This document shows positions 36,681 through 47,942 of a stretch of DNA of 64,000 bases, piece by piece (position 1 is the first letter of the stretch; each line of letters opens with the position of its first letter). The DNA lies in contig ARYC01002599.1 in the NCBI GenBank assembly GCA_000711775.1, positions 1 to 64,000 of the forward strand, given 5' to 3'. The notes below the pieces were generated by a model. That model saw only the letters and a program-made list of their open reading frames with translations, had not been told where the DNA came from and searched no databases. The position numbers and the translations under genes were made by a program. Origin of the DNA: Oxytricha trifallax (taxonomy: Eukaryota > Ciliophora > Spirotrichea > Sporadotrichida > Oxytrichidae).

Positions 36681-39654
36681 TCACATATATTATTATTACT
36701 ACTGTATTTGAATTGCATTTTCAATTGGACTCTCTACTCTAACAGATTTCTAAATAAACTATTCATAGGCTTCCTACACAAACGATTTGAGACTTTGATT
36801 GTCAGAGGTTTTCTCGAACTTATTCCTAGACATAATTTTCTGACTAAGTTAAAGTCTCACATCTTATTGAGAAACGACTGTTCGCATGTCGTCGTCGTTG
36901 TCTACTTGTTCAATCAGTCTGTTTGGAGAATTACCAGGTTATTAATCATGGAAATTATCATTTTCGTCTATGTTATTTAGGACTATGTGGTCGTCAATGT
37001 TTTAAGTAATAAATTCCACAGACCCTAGGATACTGGCTTTCATATATTCAAAGCTGAATTAACGCTTGTTTAAAGTGAAAGCTTTTATCATATCTAGATA
37101 AGGCAAGAGATCTGAGCACCCAGATTTTATAGTAATATAGATCAGTATTGCCATAAAGTCGTCTGCTTAAATCAAATTGGAAGTTACACTATACTTCAAA
37201 GAAGAGCTGTGACTTTCTAGCATGGCGTCTCTTTATTTGTAGAGTGAGAACTGTTAACCTATTTAAGTGTAGATGAGCATAAGTTTATCTAGTATTTCTA
37301 ATGGATCAGAGCATTTCTTAAGTGATTACATCATTAATATTGAGGGTCTGAACATTAACTTGGCATGAGGCTGCCCTTTAGAAATTTTTTAACTTTATAA
37401 TTCTTCACTCTTGTTATCCTACTGTTCATTATTTTATTTTTCATTATTAAGAGTTAAACTTTTGACAAATTTCTGATTACTATCATCTCTTTCATTCTAA
37501 CCTTTTAAGGGTGAATATGTTTTCTCAGTATACTTGTGATATTAAGATTTATTCTTGATTTCATTCTACGATCTATCAGGAAGATTGATGGATGTCCTCT
37601 GCCTACTGATAGATTTAAATTCACATGCAAAATTGACATTCAAATCTTTCAAAGTAATATCTTTGTACTTTTCAAATTGCCTCTTTAGGTTCTAAATTTC
37701 TTTGATGTTTTACAATTTATAAAATTCTAAGAACAAATTGAACAAAGCTGCCTTATTTGAAGAAAAAAGAATCTTAGTTATGACTTCTATAATCACAGTC
37801 GCAAATTTATCAAAAGCTATATTTATTGATTTTCTGTAAAAGTGAGCAGTTAGTACTAGAATTATGTTTAAAAACAGCTTCACTTCCTCTATTACTTTTG
37901 TTATTAATTGATCTTAAGCTGACCTAAAATACTCATTTTACTGCTCGAAGTTAATATCAAATTTCATATCTTAGATTAAAAGTTTATCATCGAGGGAATG
38001 TTTTGCCTTAATTTGTTGAGCGAATGTCATTTTTAGAGAATTTTTCAAGTTAAAAGCAACTTTATTTTGGCTTACATTAAATGTTGCCCCTCTCTTCATT
38101 TTGGCAGAGGAGTCATTTAATAACCCTGGGGTATTGCCAGATTTATTCATATTTTCCAGATGCCTACTATTTTCAATATTATGCACATTTTACTCATCAT
38201 ATAGCAAGTTGGAATCGTTGAAATAGTCTAAGAGGTTGAAATTGTCTTCGTTCAAATTTTGCAGTTCATTTAAGTCGTTGATAAATCTGATTAAATCTAC
38301 AAAAATTGGCTTGTACAAATTTATCAAGCTTTTGGAGAACTCTTCTACAAGGATCTTTTTTAAAAAATTTTACAAATCAAAAATATATTTACATTTCCAT
38401 TCATGTAAATTATAAATCTTAATTGGATGCATTTCAGTAATTGTATCATAGACCTTATCAATATCACTAAATCTTGACTTTGGTGAATAGTCCCTTGGAG
38501 ATTTTTCTGTAGTCAGTACAATTTAATGTTCGCATGTGCGATTAGTTAACACTTTTTTTCTCAAGCCCTTTCTAAGTTACTTGATAATCTCATTCAAAAT
38601 TTCTTAATCTTTTTTCTCTTCAAGCTGAATCCTGTTTTCTGCTGCTCTCTATTGTTAATCTTCGAAGTCTTGCTATTTCTAAACTTTATTTATTTTAAAT
38701 TCTTCGTTTTAAATTTCTCGTTTCTATACAGCCTCAGTTTACTTTGGCTTCATTTGTAACATAGTTAGTCTATTCAATAATAATTAAGCTTTTTATTTCA
38801 TATTTCTTCACTATAAATTTATAATAATTAATTTTAATTAATAACATAGATTGAAAGCCAATTCGTCATCATTAAGTGGAGATTTGGGCTAGGCCATACT
38901 TTTCTTGAGATTGTTACTTTTTTAAGATTATTTCGCAGTTTTATTATCAACTATGTACGAGTATAGCATATAGTTTTTGTAAAATGGCTTATCTTGCCAT
39001 TCATGTATGTTCACCTCTACATTCTGCAAATTCCTATAAAAATAAATTATATAGAATAACACTTACTAAAGTAAATTTTTGTAAATAGAGAGTCTGTACT
39101 AATACTGATCTATTATCTCATTCATATTTGCGAGGTTTTCAATGGTATTTTAGGAATTATTTTATTTTTATGGTTTTTAGTTCTAATGAGAAATGTGTTC
39201 CTTTGTTTCACTGATGATCTTGTGAATCAATAAATAGATATAAAATGCATTTTTTATTGAATTTAATTTATTTATAAATTATTGAATATAGTCAATAGAG
39301 AATTCCTTCCAGCTCATCTATAAAATAATTGTTAATTCATAAAATTTCTAAATTTATTGGATTTCTTACCGTAGTTTGTACTTTTTAGTCTTTAAGTGAC
39401 TATATAATCTCATTATTTGCCTCTTTATTAAATTATGCCATAGTGAGCTAATCGGTCTTCATGCTCTTAATAAATTAATCTTTTTTCTTCCTTAGATTCT
39501 TTCTCTGCAGCTGGGGTGTATATTTGCTATCACTATTTGAAAAAGATTACAGTCTTCTGGAGTTCTCTAGCTAGGGGGTTTAAGACTGTGAAGAGTTCAA
39601 TTGAAGTTATTATTAGAGTTTCTTTTCTTTGCTTCTTCCTGATCTATTTCCCAT
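36681..39654 (-). CDS. VPS9-domain protein (putative Rab5-family exchange factor)
   Basis: Starts MGNRSGRSKEKK, a possible myristoylation site, then a basic/Gln-rich region and helical segments. The C-terminal third is a VPS9 domain: KKCSDPLEILDKLMLIY, then SNLIQADDFMAILIYITIKS (the conserved Asp and IY core), LLPYLDMIKAFTLN and FEYMKASILGSVEFI. VPS9 domains load GTP on Rab5-type GTPases in endosome traffic. An acidic, Gln-rich tail follows to TGA 36681-36683. Several introns are present upstream (for example one of about 50 nt near 39317-39370). It lies tail-to-head with the coiled-coil gene, 143 bp apart. Confidence 0.8.
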
Positions 39655-39797
39655 TTTTATAAGTAATCAGAGTTTATTTAGTTATATCTAATTATTTTCA
39701 TAGTCAATTTTTTGAATAAAATAGAATTTACTTAAAAATTAACAGGTGTATAAAGTCATAAATAATAAATATAGTTTGTAAGATATTTAATGCTTGC

Positions 39798-42105
39798 TCA
39801 TCTTTAAAATTATCCATTCTAAATGCTCTTCCTAACATCTCCAATTTTGTAGACCTTGTTTTAGACTGGTGATTGTTAATCCCCATCATACTAATTTGGA
39901 ATATTTTTGTTGAAATGCTAAACTCCAATACTTAATGGATCAATTTCAATATTTTCATCAATTAGTACTTGATCGTCTTATTCCTGCAACCCATTTTCTA
40001 TTGAGGCATTTCGCATATGAAAGGTATGACTGGGGGGTGATTTGTATTGATTGTCAGCTTGAATCACATTTTTAGCTTAAGATTGGCGTTTTGAAGTGAA
40101 ATTTGATTGCATTTTGGTACTTTTTAAGTTTATTAGCTTCTCCTCGGTATCTGCATCGAATTCTTCGTCTTGTCTTACTCTGTTTAGGAATGAACTTTTT
40201 ATTGCAGAACTACCATTTTTCTGTGAAATTATCTTGAACTCCATAGATTAATTAACTCCAGCAAATTTTCCTTTCTTTGCGTCTGTTTACGCTATCGATG
40301 GAAATCTTGAATTAACACCATCTTTATTCAAAGACTCCAAGTTGTGATAGTCCACACTTTTATTGATCTCAGATAGTCTGTTCATTCCTGAAAAATCAAA
40401 TCTCTGCCTTGGTCTTGAATAATCTCTCTTAAAAATTACTTGTTGTTTCATGCCTTCCTAATTAGGGTAAAGTCTTGAATTAACTGGAGCTACCATATAC
40501 TCCATCGACTTTGGATCTATTTTCTCTGAAATGCCTTTGATCTCATTCGCGATTTATTGGTTATCATGATTCATTTGTTCAATCAACTTTTCCTTCTCTC
40601 TAATCTAAATCTAAATTTACTTGAGTTTCATTTAGTAGTCTGTTGTTTTATCATTGCTAACTTTATTAATCAAGCTTAAGTTTCTCTACTTGAGTTGCAT
40701 TTCTTCAGCTATGGACAGTGGTTCTTGATTTGCTTTCAAGTTTCTTATGTTTACCGATCCTCTGTTTGGTGACATATTAGAGTTTTCCTAGAGTAACCTT
40801 TTAGGTCTATCAATTTACTGGCTCTACCTAACCCTACCACCTCTGTTTATTGTATCGATAGTTTACTTGAGTTATTGTTAGATGCTAAGTGCATTCACAA
40901 CTTGCTGAAATTCCTCATTAACCTTCTCAGTTTTATGTTCTCTGAGTTAAGCGTTGAGATCTCTATATACACGTTTATACTCCTTGATTTCATTTTAAAT
41001 AACTTCCAATTTTCCTTGCTGTGTAACTGCTTGATTAGAATTTTGCAAGATATTCGAGGACTCCTCTATGTATTTTTAATTGGAGTTTACAACATCATAT
41101 AGAATCTGCTTTTGCCTCTCGACATCTTTTAACTCATTTTCTAAACGAATCTTTTTGTCAATTTAATCCCCTAATCCGTTGAAAGTTTCTTTTACTCTGA
41201 GTAGCTAAGTGTAGAGTTACCTTTATTGTATCTATGCAGCATTCATATTCAAAAGTATTTTAGAAAATTAATATGAAAAATGATATGACTATAAATTAAG
41301 CGCCTTCTCGGCTTCAACGAATTCAGGATCTTAAATTTCTTGAGTTTAATCGACTTTGGTTTTTTGTTTTAATAAATTTAACCTTTCTGATATCTTAATT
41401 ATAGCATCAACGACTTCTTGTATTTTGGAAGTCATTACTCTATTATTTTCCAACAGAGTATCTGCAACGTTTCTATAAATAAATAGGGTTATCAGTTACA
41501 TAAATAAATCAATTTAAAAAATCTACTACTAATCGATCTAAATTGCATTTGTACAAGTATATAATCAAAAGATTTGTATTATTTTTCCAAACTTACTCAT
41601 CTCCTGGTCCAGAATCAAGCTACTCCACTCCATAAAGTTCATCTTCGACTTCATGCAAAAATTGCGCAGTATGCTCCTTTAAATTTCTCAAACTCATCGC
41701 TTAATTACTATAGTCATTTTCAAACCCCTCTTTCAATCTCGGTGATACATTAGTCATTGACTTGTTAGGTCTTTGCCTTCGCTTTTAATTCCGTTTATTC
41801 TATGAGAAATCTTAATTTTAATTCAATTAAGTGGGCAGTTTAGAACCATTCTGATTTTAGAGTTAGATCAAGGGTTTCGAGGGGGACTTATTGAGGAGAT
41901 TATTGCTGGGTTATTAATTGGACTGAGATACCTGTCTCTATTGTTAAGTGGGCTAGTTTACTATATTTTACTAGATTGTTTGCTACTACAGTTAATTTTA
42001 TTACTGCTGTTATGAGGAGAATTAGTTTACGATTTTCTGTTAGGTGCTAAGTTATTAGGCTTTTTAAATTAGGGTTTATCCTGGTCTTTAGATTTATATG
42101 CTCAT
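39798..42105 (-). CDS. Gln-rich coiled-coil protein
   Basis: Starts MSIQIQRPGQTLIQKAQQ. The N-terminus is extremely Gln-rich, much of it written TAA/TAG. It continues with NKSMTNVSPRLKEGF and LRNLKEHTAQFLHEVEDEL, then coiled coils after introns near 41475-41600 and 41232-41300. The C-terminus includes KLKQIQIQIREKEKLIEQMNH and basic, Ser-rich motifs, ending at TGA 39798-39800. This composition is common among ciliary and basal-body proteins, but I recognise no named domain. Confidence 0.6.
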
Positions 42106-42259
42106 TTTATTTTGATTTATTATAATAAAAAATGTATATAATTAAAAAAGTTGAATTCTATAAAGTCAATAGAACTATGTAATAAAAAAAAACCAAAGAA
42201 TAAATAAATGATAAATATACTCCTATAGCATTTTTATAGATATTATTATTATGATCAAA

Positions 42260-45200
42260 TCACCAGAACCACCACCAACAGATACCTAGACCTAAATGGT
42301 AGCCATCCACACATTCTATACATTAGTTTTCAGCAACACATTTCTTACAATTCCTAATATAATCATCGCAAAGTTCACACTTAATATTTATACCTGTCCC
42401 AGTTTTTAAGTGAGTTGGTAGACACTTAGTACACGATGTTCCAGACATTCCACAACTACCACAATTGGGGAACTTTGTTGAGCAAGAGAGGCAAGAATAA
42501 TTTGCTGATCTTAAGAAATTGTAGTAGCCGCAATTAGAGCATTAAAGGGAACGACCATCATCTAGTTTAACACCAACAGTTGAAGTGAGAGGAGGGGAAC
42601 ATTCATCACATCGAGGAATTGTAGATGTACAGTCTCCACATGTTCCATTAAGCTTGAAATTGTTTTGTAAGCAATCGCACTTTTAAGTAGTACTATTGTA
42701 CAATGAAAACTTTCCAGCTGCGCATGCACAAGTTCCATTTTATTAAATTGAAAATTCAGTACTGTTGCATTTTGTGCAAGTTTTATCATCCGAGCATTCA
42801 CCACAAAATGGTATCAGGTCTTCGCATTTCTTACAAACTCCGTTTACCATAGTAAAACCTGCCACACATGAAGAGCACAATTTGCCAGTACAATCTGTGC
42901 ATCCATTTGAGCAGGAAGTACATTTTCCATTTACAATCTACTCTCCAGGCCCGCACTCAGTACACCATGAATTTGATGAGCAATCTTAGCAAGTATCCCC
43001 AAGAGTAGTGTTTTTACAAGAAAGACACTTAGCAGTTAATTAGTCTGGATAAAGTCCATAGCTACAATCATCACATTTAAAAGGAGAACTGCATGCATCA
43101 CATGTAGGCCCTAAAACATCACTGCATTTAAAGCATTAACTCTATTGTAAATAATATCCTCTAGGGCAAGTTCTTACTCCAAATCCAAATACCAGAGCTA
43201 TTATACAAGTGCCTGTAAATGCCATACCTACTAAAGCAGAGAGTACAGTGATATTAAACACAGTTTTCTTTTTCTTAAGTAACCTTCCAATTAAAGTTTG
43301 CTTTTAACCTTCCTTAATTAAATGTCTTTAAATAAATAGTTCTAAACCCACATCTATTATACTCATAACTGAAAAGGCGATCATTAACTTGTCTAGTTCA
43401 GTATAAGGCAAATTAGAACTGGTATGATTATAAATATGTATAAGTAAAAGTGGAATAGTTTAAGTAAAGAGCTCTATAAAGTAATGGGAAGTACCCCACA
43501 TAAGAACTTTTTCAGTTCTAATAATGCGAGTAAAACCTGTATATTACAATACTGGATAACTTAAAATATAAGCTACAATAACTAAAATTATAGTATAGAA
43601 GTAACTTCGGGGGGGGAAGTTTCCTGCACTTTTTTTTAATTTTATATTTTTGAATTTTTTTTAATTAAATTAATTTTTATTACAACTATCAACCGACTAC
43701 AGGACTAATTTCATTTCTATAATTATACTTTAATTTGTTAATCAATAGTAAATATCTCTGTTCAGATTCCAAAAACTCTGGCATTATTCATCTGATATTT
43801 GTAGGTTCTGTCTCTTAAATATTATATTGCTTTACTATATTAATTCCAAATATTGTATCCAATTGTAAGTGAAATTCTGATTCAATTTATCTTGTTCTTA
43901 CCATGCCTATATAATGTTAGACTATATTTTCTTTAGCTATTTCAATGATGAAGAATATGCTCTTAATATTTAATGGGTCATAAATATATTAAATTTGTAA
44001 ATTTATGTAAAATTTACTAAATTTATCATAAATGAAAAAACAGTGCAGGAAACTTCCTCGAGTGCAGGAAACTTCCCCCCCCCCGTAACTTCTTTCATTA
44101 AGTTTTACTAAAAATAATTGTATTTCTTGAATGTGTTTGCACTAGAAGAAGTTTTACCTTTTCTTTTTCTTTTTTTCAGCGTTCAAGTTTTAAATCTTTA
44201 ACCTATAGTCCTATTCCTCTTCTCTATAGCTCTTCTACACTATAACGAAAGTATAGTATGCCATGAAGCATCCAATAATAATTGGCCTTAGGATTAAAAA
44301 TGCAAAATATATACCCAGCACAATCTCAGTACTAAATGGGGAGCTTAGATATACAGCTATATTACTCGCTATATTTACTGATTAAATCATTGCACCTGCT
44401 ATACTTAGCCAGAACAGGATCTTTTTCGATCTAGACTTATCTGATTTATAAACTTCTACGAAATCATGATTGCCATTTTGAAGCTATGAGGGTAAAATAT
44501 TGCCTTAACTCTCCATTTAATCGTCTTTCGCGCTTTGGTTCAGGTACTATTTTTAAAAGGTTTCTTATAAAGGCAATTAGTTGGTGAAAGGATCGTTTGA
44601 TTGAGGACCGTCAGGATCAATCTATTTATAGGATTCATCAAGTTCCCCTTAAGATGAATGGGACTTTATATTCATAGGACTCTTCTTCTTTTTCTTCTTA
44701 CCTTTCTTTTTACTTCCTCCCATTGTTGTTAAACTGTTCACTCCCCTTGTGTCATTACTGTCAAAGTTTTGAGGTTGATCTGATAAGCGATTGGATTGCA
44801 TAGAGTTTCGTAAAGCTCTTTAGTCAAACTCATCTTAAGTGTGATTGTTACTATCTTTAGTATGAACTCTGATACTTGAGCTTCCTTGTAAATTTGGTGT
44901 TTCTTCATAGGCTTTTAAATTTTTCTTGTCTTATGTTTATCTTTTGCTCTAAATCCTGGTTGATGTTTGCAACTAGCTGGAATGAACATTACTGCCATCT
45001 TAGGGGTGCACTTTAGAAAACTTGTCTTTCAAGTTTATAGATGGTAAACTTCCACTATTTTTATCAAATTACTGATAAACCTAGCTACTATTGTGTTCTA
45101 TAACGCTTGCCCTCTCATTACCAACTGTGCTTAAATCTTGGTTTCTAAGCTTTTTATTTGAGTAAGACTGGTCGAATTCATCATCATAGCTCTCATCCTG

Positions 45201-45574
45201 TTCATAACTTTAATCCTTATTTCCCTTGGCTCCTGATATCTTCCCATTATTATTAGTTTTGTATTCAAATTCATCAAACATTGGATTGCCCGGAGTAGCT
45301 ACACTATCAAACTTATTTCTAGATTTCTTTTTTGTGTTGTTCTCAGCTGCTTCACTCTTATTCGCTGATTGTCTTTTTCTCTTGCCTTCTGCTGTGTTTT
45401 AGGCGGCAGTCACTATGCTGTGGTTGGAATATCCAGACTTATTGTTTGATGGATTGAAATCAATGGTTTTTCTACCTGACCTATCTTGGTTATCAGTTTT
45501 AAGAGCATTGTTTAAAAAAGAGATATTTTAGGGATATAGAGTGAAGAAGTATAGTGAATGTAAATATAATTCAT
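42260..45574 (-). CDS. multi-pass membrane protein with C-terminal Cys-rich (furin/GFR-like) repeats
   Basis: The long N-terminal region is hydrophilic and Asn/Ser/Gln-rich (from MNYIYIHYTSSLYPQN) and has a Lys-rich stretch (GGSKKKGKKKKKKS). Several hydrophobic helices follow: KILFWLSIAGAMI, IVLGIYFAFLILRPIIIGCF, FYTIILVIVAYILSYPVL, HYFIELFTQTIPLLLIHIY, and VFNITVLSALVGMAF-TGTCIIALVF. The rest is a string of Cys-rich units (CPRGYYLQQSQCFKCSD, CSNGCTDCTGKLCSSC, and others) ending CWWWFW at TGA 42260-42262. One frame runs throughout once the G-run element at 43609-44092 is removed. Order is cytosolic tail, membrane, ectodomain. Receptor or adhesion function is only an inference. Confidence 0.8.
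43609..44092. mobile_element. G-run TIR element (family 3), copy in Cys-rich membrane gene
   Basis: Ends read GGGGGGGGAAGTTTCCTGCA and its complement, with an 8-bp direct repeat GTAACTTC at 43601-43608 and 44085-44092. The right end carries a partial tandem copy of the terminal repeat (about 44041-44085). Removal gives VKLNERSYFYTIILVIVAY in frame, completing a membrane helix. Confidence 0.85.
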
Positions 45575-45686
45575 TCTAGTGATCGAGCTCATGTAGCCTA
45601 ATTTCTTTGTAATAATTAAAGGCATATAGATAAATTATAGACAAATAAAAATATTTTTATAAAATCACTCTTCTGAAATTACTCAA

Positions 45687-46550
45687 TCAATTATGATGAT
45701 TCTATAAATATATTAAATTATAGCAAATTAATTGATTCAATTGCATATTAGTAATAGTCTAATAAATATCACCATCATTATCTTCCTCTTCATCCAAATC
45801 CTCCTCTTCATTATCGTTTTTCCTCTGACTTTATAATTTTCTTTATTTTTTACTATTCTGCTATCCATCCTATTATCTATTATAGTAGTTTTATTGGTTT
45901 TCAATCATTTTGGACCTTATTGCTTAATTGCTATTTGGAATTGGTGGAGCCGATATGTTTTACTTTCTAATGCTGTTTTGTTGTTTTTCTAGTGATTATT
46001 ATTATTTATGATTATTGTCGTCTTCATCAGATGAAGAGAGAGGGATTACATATTAGTTTGATGTGGTTTGCTGGATTTATGATTGCAATTTTTATTCCTC
46101 CATTATGAAACCTTGAATTCTTTAATTTGGCCTAATCACGTTTTATTGCAAAGATAAAAACAATAAAAATACAATTATTAGGCATCAAAATTTGATGGAT
46201 TTTATTTGTGATTCAGTAATATTGAAAGTTTTGTGAAAATTGAATGTCCTACGCTATCTTACTATCATTATTACGAAATGATAAATAATGATAGAATAAC
46301 CTATAAATTGAGAATTAGTTATAATGCCAGCAGTTTGAGCAGATCGATCATTGATATTGCTGATGTCCATACTCATAATTTTGGTTTCATTCTAATTTGG
46401 GTTGTTGCTCTCTCCAAAGTCGTTGAGTGAACTAGAGTCATCTTAGTGGTGCATGTAGGCATGAGGGGCTATCATCGTTGGCTGTGATGAACCATAAAAG
46501 TTGTAACCACTATTCTTATTGTTGTTTCCATTGCCTCCTCCTGATCTCAT
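45687..46550 (-). CDS. Gln/Asn-rich acidic protein
   Basis: Starts MRSGGGNGNNNKNSGYNF and runs in an open frame through low-complexity sequence (MSMDISNINDRSAQTAG). It crosses an intron or IES at about 46140-46310, then Gln-rich and acidic sequence (NDNEEEDLDEEEDNDGD) to TGA 45687-45689. Two frames stay open in the second exon; the acidic one is preferred for its composition, but the phase at the joint does not fit perfectly. No family recognised. Confidence 0.45.
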
Positions 46551-46761
46551 TTCTTAATTTATAAAATATCAAAATTTATTATCGAATTCCATCTATTCAA
46601 TTCAAATTCACTAAATTTTGAAGTAATATACAGGATATAACATGTAATTCTTGTGTAAATTAAAGAGTATTCTTAAAGTTTTAATCAAAAGTCAAATGTT
46701 AATTAAAGTTCATACTTGTCAAGTTCATAAAGATTTAGTCATACATATATCAAATGAGAGG

Positions 46762-47819
46762 TCAGTTCATGTCATGATCCCTATCGTTGTTATTGTTGCG
46801 GTTGCGATCATTGCTATAGTCTCTTCTGAATCTCTTTCTCTTGCTGTCGTTATCATTGTTCTCATCATCACCACCATCGTTGTCTCTGTATAAGTAGAAT
46901 AAGATATGATGATAGCTATCCAAATAATCATGTAATACTGTCTCTTTCTGTAGTTGTTGTTGTCATAGTTGTTGCCTCTATCACCACCTCTGTTATAGTC
47001 ACTTCTGTCGCTGTTGCGGTAGTTGCCACCACCATGACCACCTCTATAGCCACCTCTGTTGCTGTCGTAGTTTCCACCACTGTACCTCTGATAGCCTCCT
47101 CTCCTAAAATGAGTTATATAAAGTTAGAATGACTTACGAAGGTCTCTAGACAGGTCTATCTTTGTCGGCAAAGTCAGGCTTGAGCTCATCTCTCACTTGA
47201 CCGCCACTCTTGCCTCTGCCATACTGTCTGCCTGGCTCGAAGCCTGGATCCCAATCGATTCTGATTTGCCTGCCATCCACAACACTCAAATTCAAACATT
47301 CAATTGCAAGTGCAGCTTCCTCACGAGTAGCATACTCAACGAAACAGAAACCACATGGCTGCTTTATTGTAAAAATAGATACGTAAATTTAAACTAAGAT
47401 TTGCTTTTTCTCACGATTGAGTCCCATGATCAAGTTGACAACTTCACCGCAAAGTTGGAAGAATTCCAGGAGTTGAGTCTCGCTAGTGTAGAAGGACAAA
47501 TTTCCCACATAGAGAGTTGTCGAGTTAGACAGTTTCTCCTTGTACTGATCTTGTGACAAACCTATAAACAAATTTATGAGAACAATTTATGAATCTCATT
47601 AGAAAGATTTGTTGCCAATTATTAAGCTTATGAAATCTCATTTATTAATCCAAAAAATAGTTCATTAAATCCATGAGTATAATGAATCTCTCATAGAAAT
47701 AATGTAAGGAAGTAAAATTTCATAAGTCTCCAAATCTTTTATAACTTACCTGATCTTTTGTCAAAATAAATTGACTTAGGATCAAGATCCTGGTATAGTG
47801 AAGCAGCTGAAATTGCCAT
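46762..47819 (-). CDS. NCBP2: nuclear cap-binding protein subunit 2 (CBP20)
   Basis: Binds the m7G cap of nuclear RNA together with CBP80. Starts [16 protein letters not shown]. The RRM has RNP2 [12 protein letters not shown] and RNP1 [14 protein letters not shown], with [10 protein letters not shown] between, then [27 protein letters not shown], the cap-stacking C-terminal signature of CBP20. A longer tail than usual follows: an Arg/Gly-rich RGG segment ([15 protein letters not shown]) and an Asp/Asn/Arg-rich end at TGA 46762-46764. GT-AG introns occur near 47105-47140, 46860-46930 and 47580-47750. A 42-bp non-GT-AG segment interrupts [15 protein letters not shown]. Confidence 0.9.
47366..47407. 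other. 42-bp IES in CBP20, 6-bp pointer
   Basis: Plus-strand TGCTTT (coding AAAGCA) occurs at 47360-47365 and 47402-47407. Removing one unit joins EKK to [10 protein letters not shown] exactly as in CBP20 proteins. The borders lack GT-AG. Confidence 0.8.
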
Positions 47820-47942
47820 TATATTAACAAATATATTTATATAAACTCAAATTTAATAGTATTATCAATATAACTCATATCGTAATAAGAAATTATTTAT
47901 CTCATTAAAAGCCTTTCTCCGTGTTGGTTTTATAATTTAAAA
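47820..47942. promoter_or_regulatory. 123-bp divergent spacer
   Basis: The start codons of CBP20 (minus) and the FxPx-repeat gene (plus) face away from each other across only 123 AT-rich bases, which must hold both promoters or the chromosome break region between them. No specific motif was identified. Confidence 0.4.

Noticed and set aside
36708-36980. 90-residue plus-strand open frame
   Set aside because: It is the antisense shadow of the VPS9 gene's acidic, Gln-rich tail, which is the better-supported reading.
43601-44092. G-run as a telomere or chromosome end
   Set aside because: The G-runs are terminal parts of an inverted-repeat element inside a coding region and are not tandem G4T4 repeats.
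46651-46893. Hydrophobic Val/Ile-rich plus-strand frame
   Set aside because: Antisense of the Asp/Asn/Arg-rich CBP20 tail; the hydrophobicity comes from reading GAT/AAC codons in reverse.
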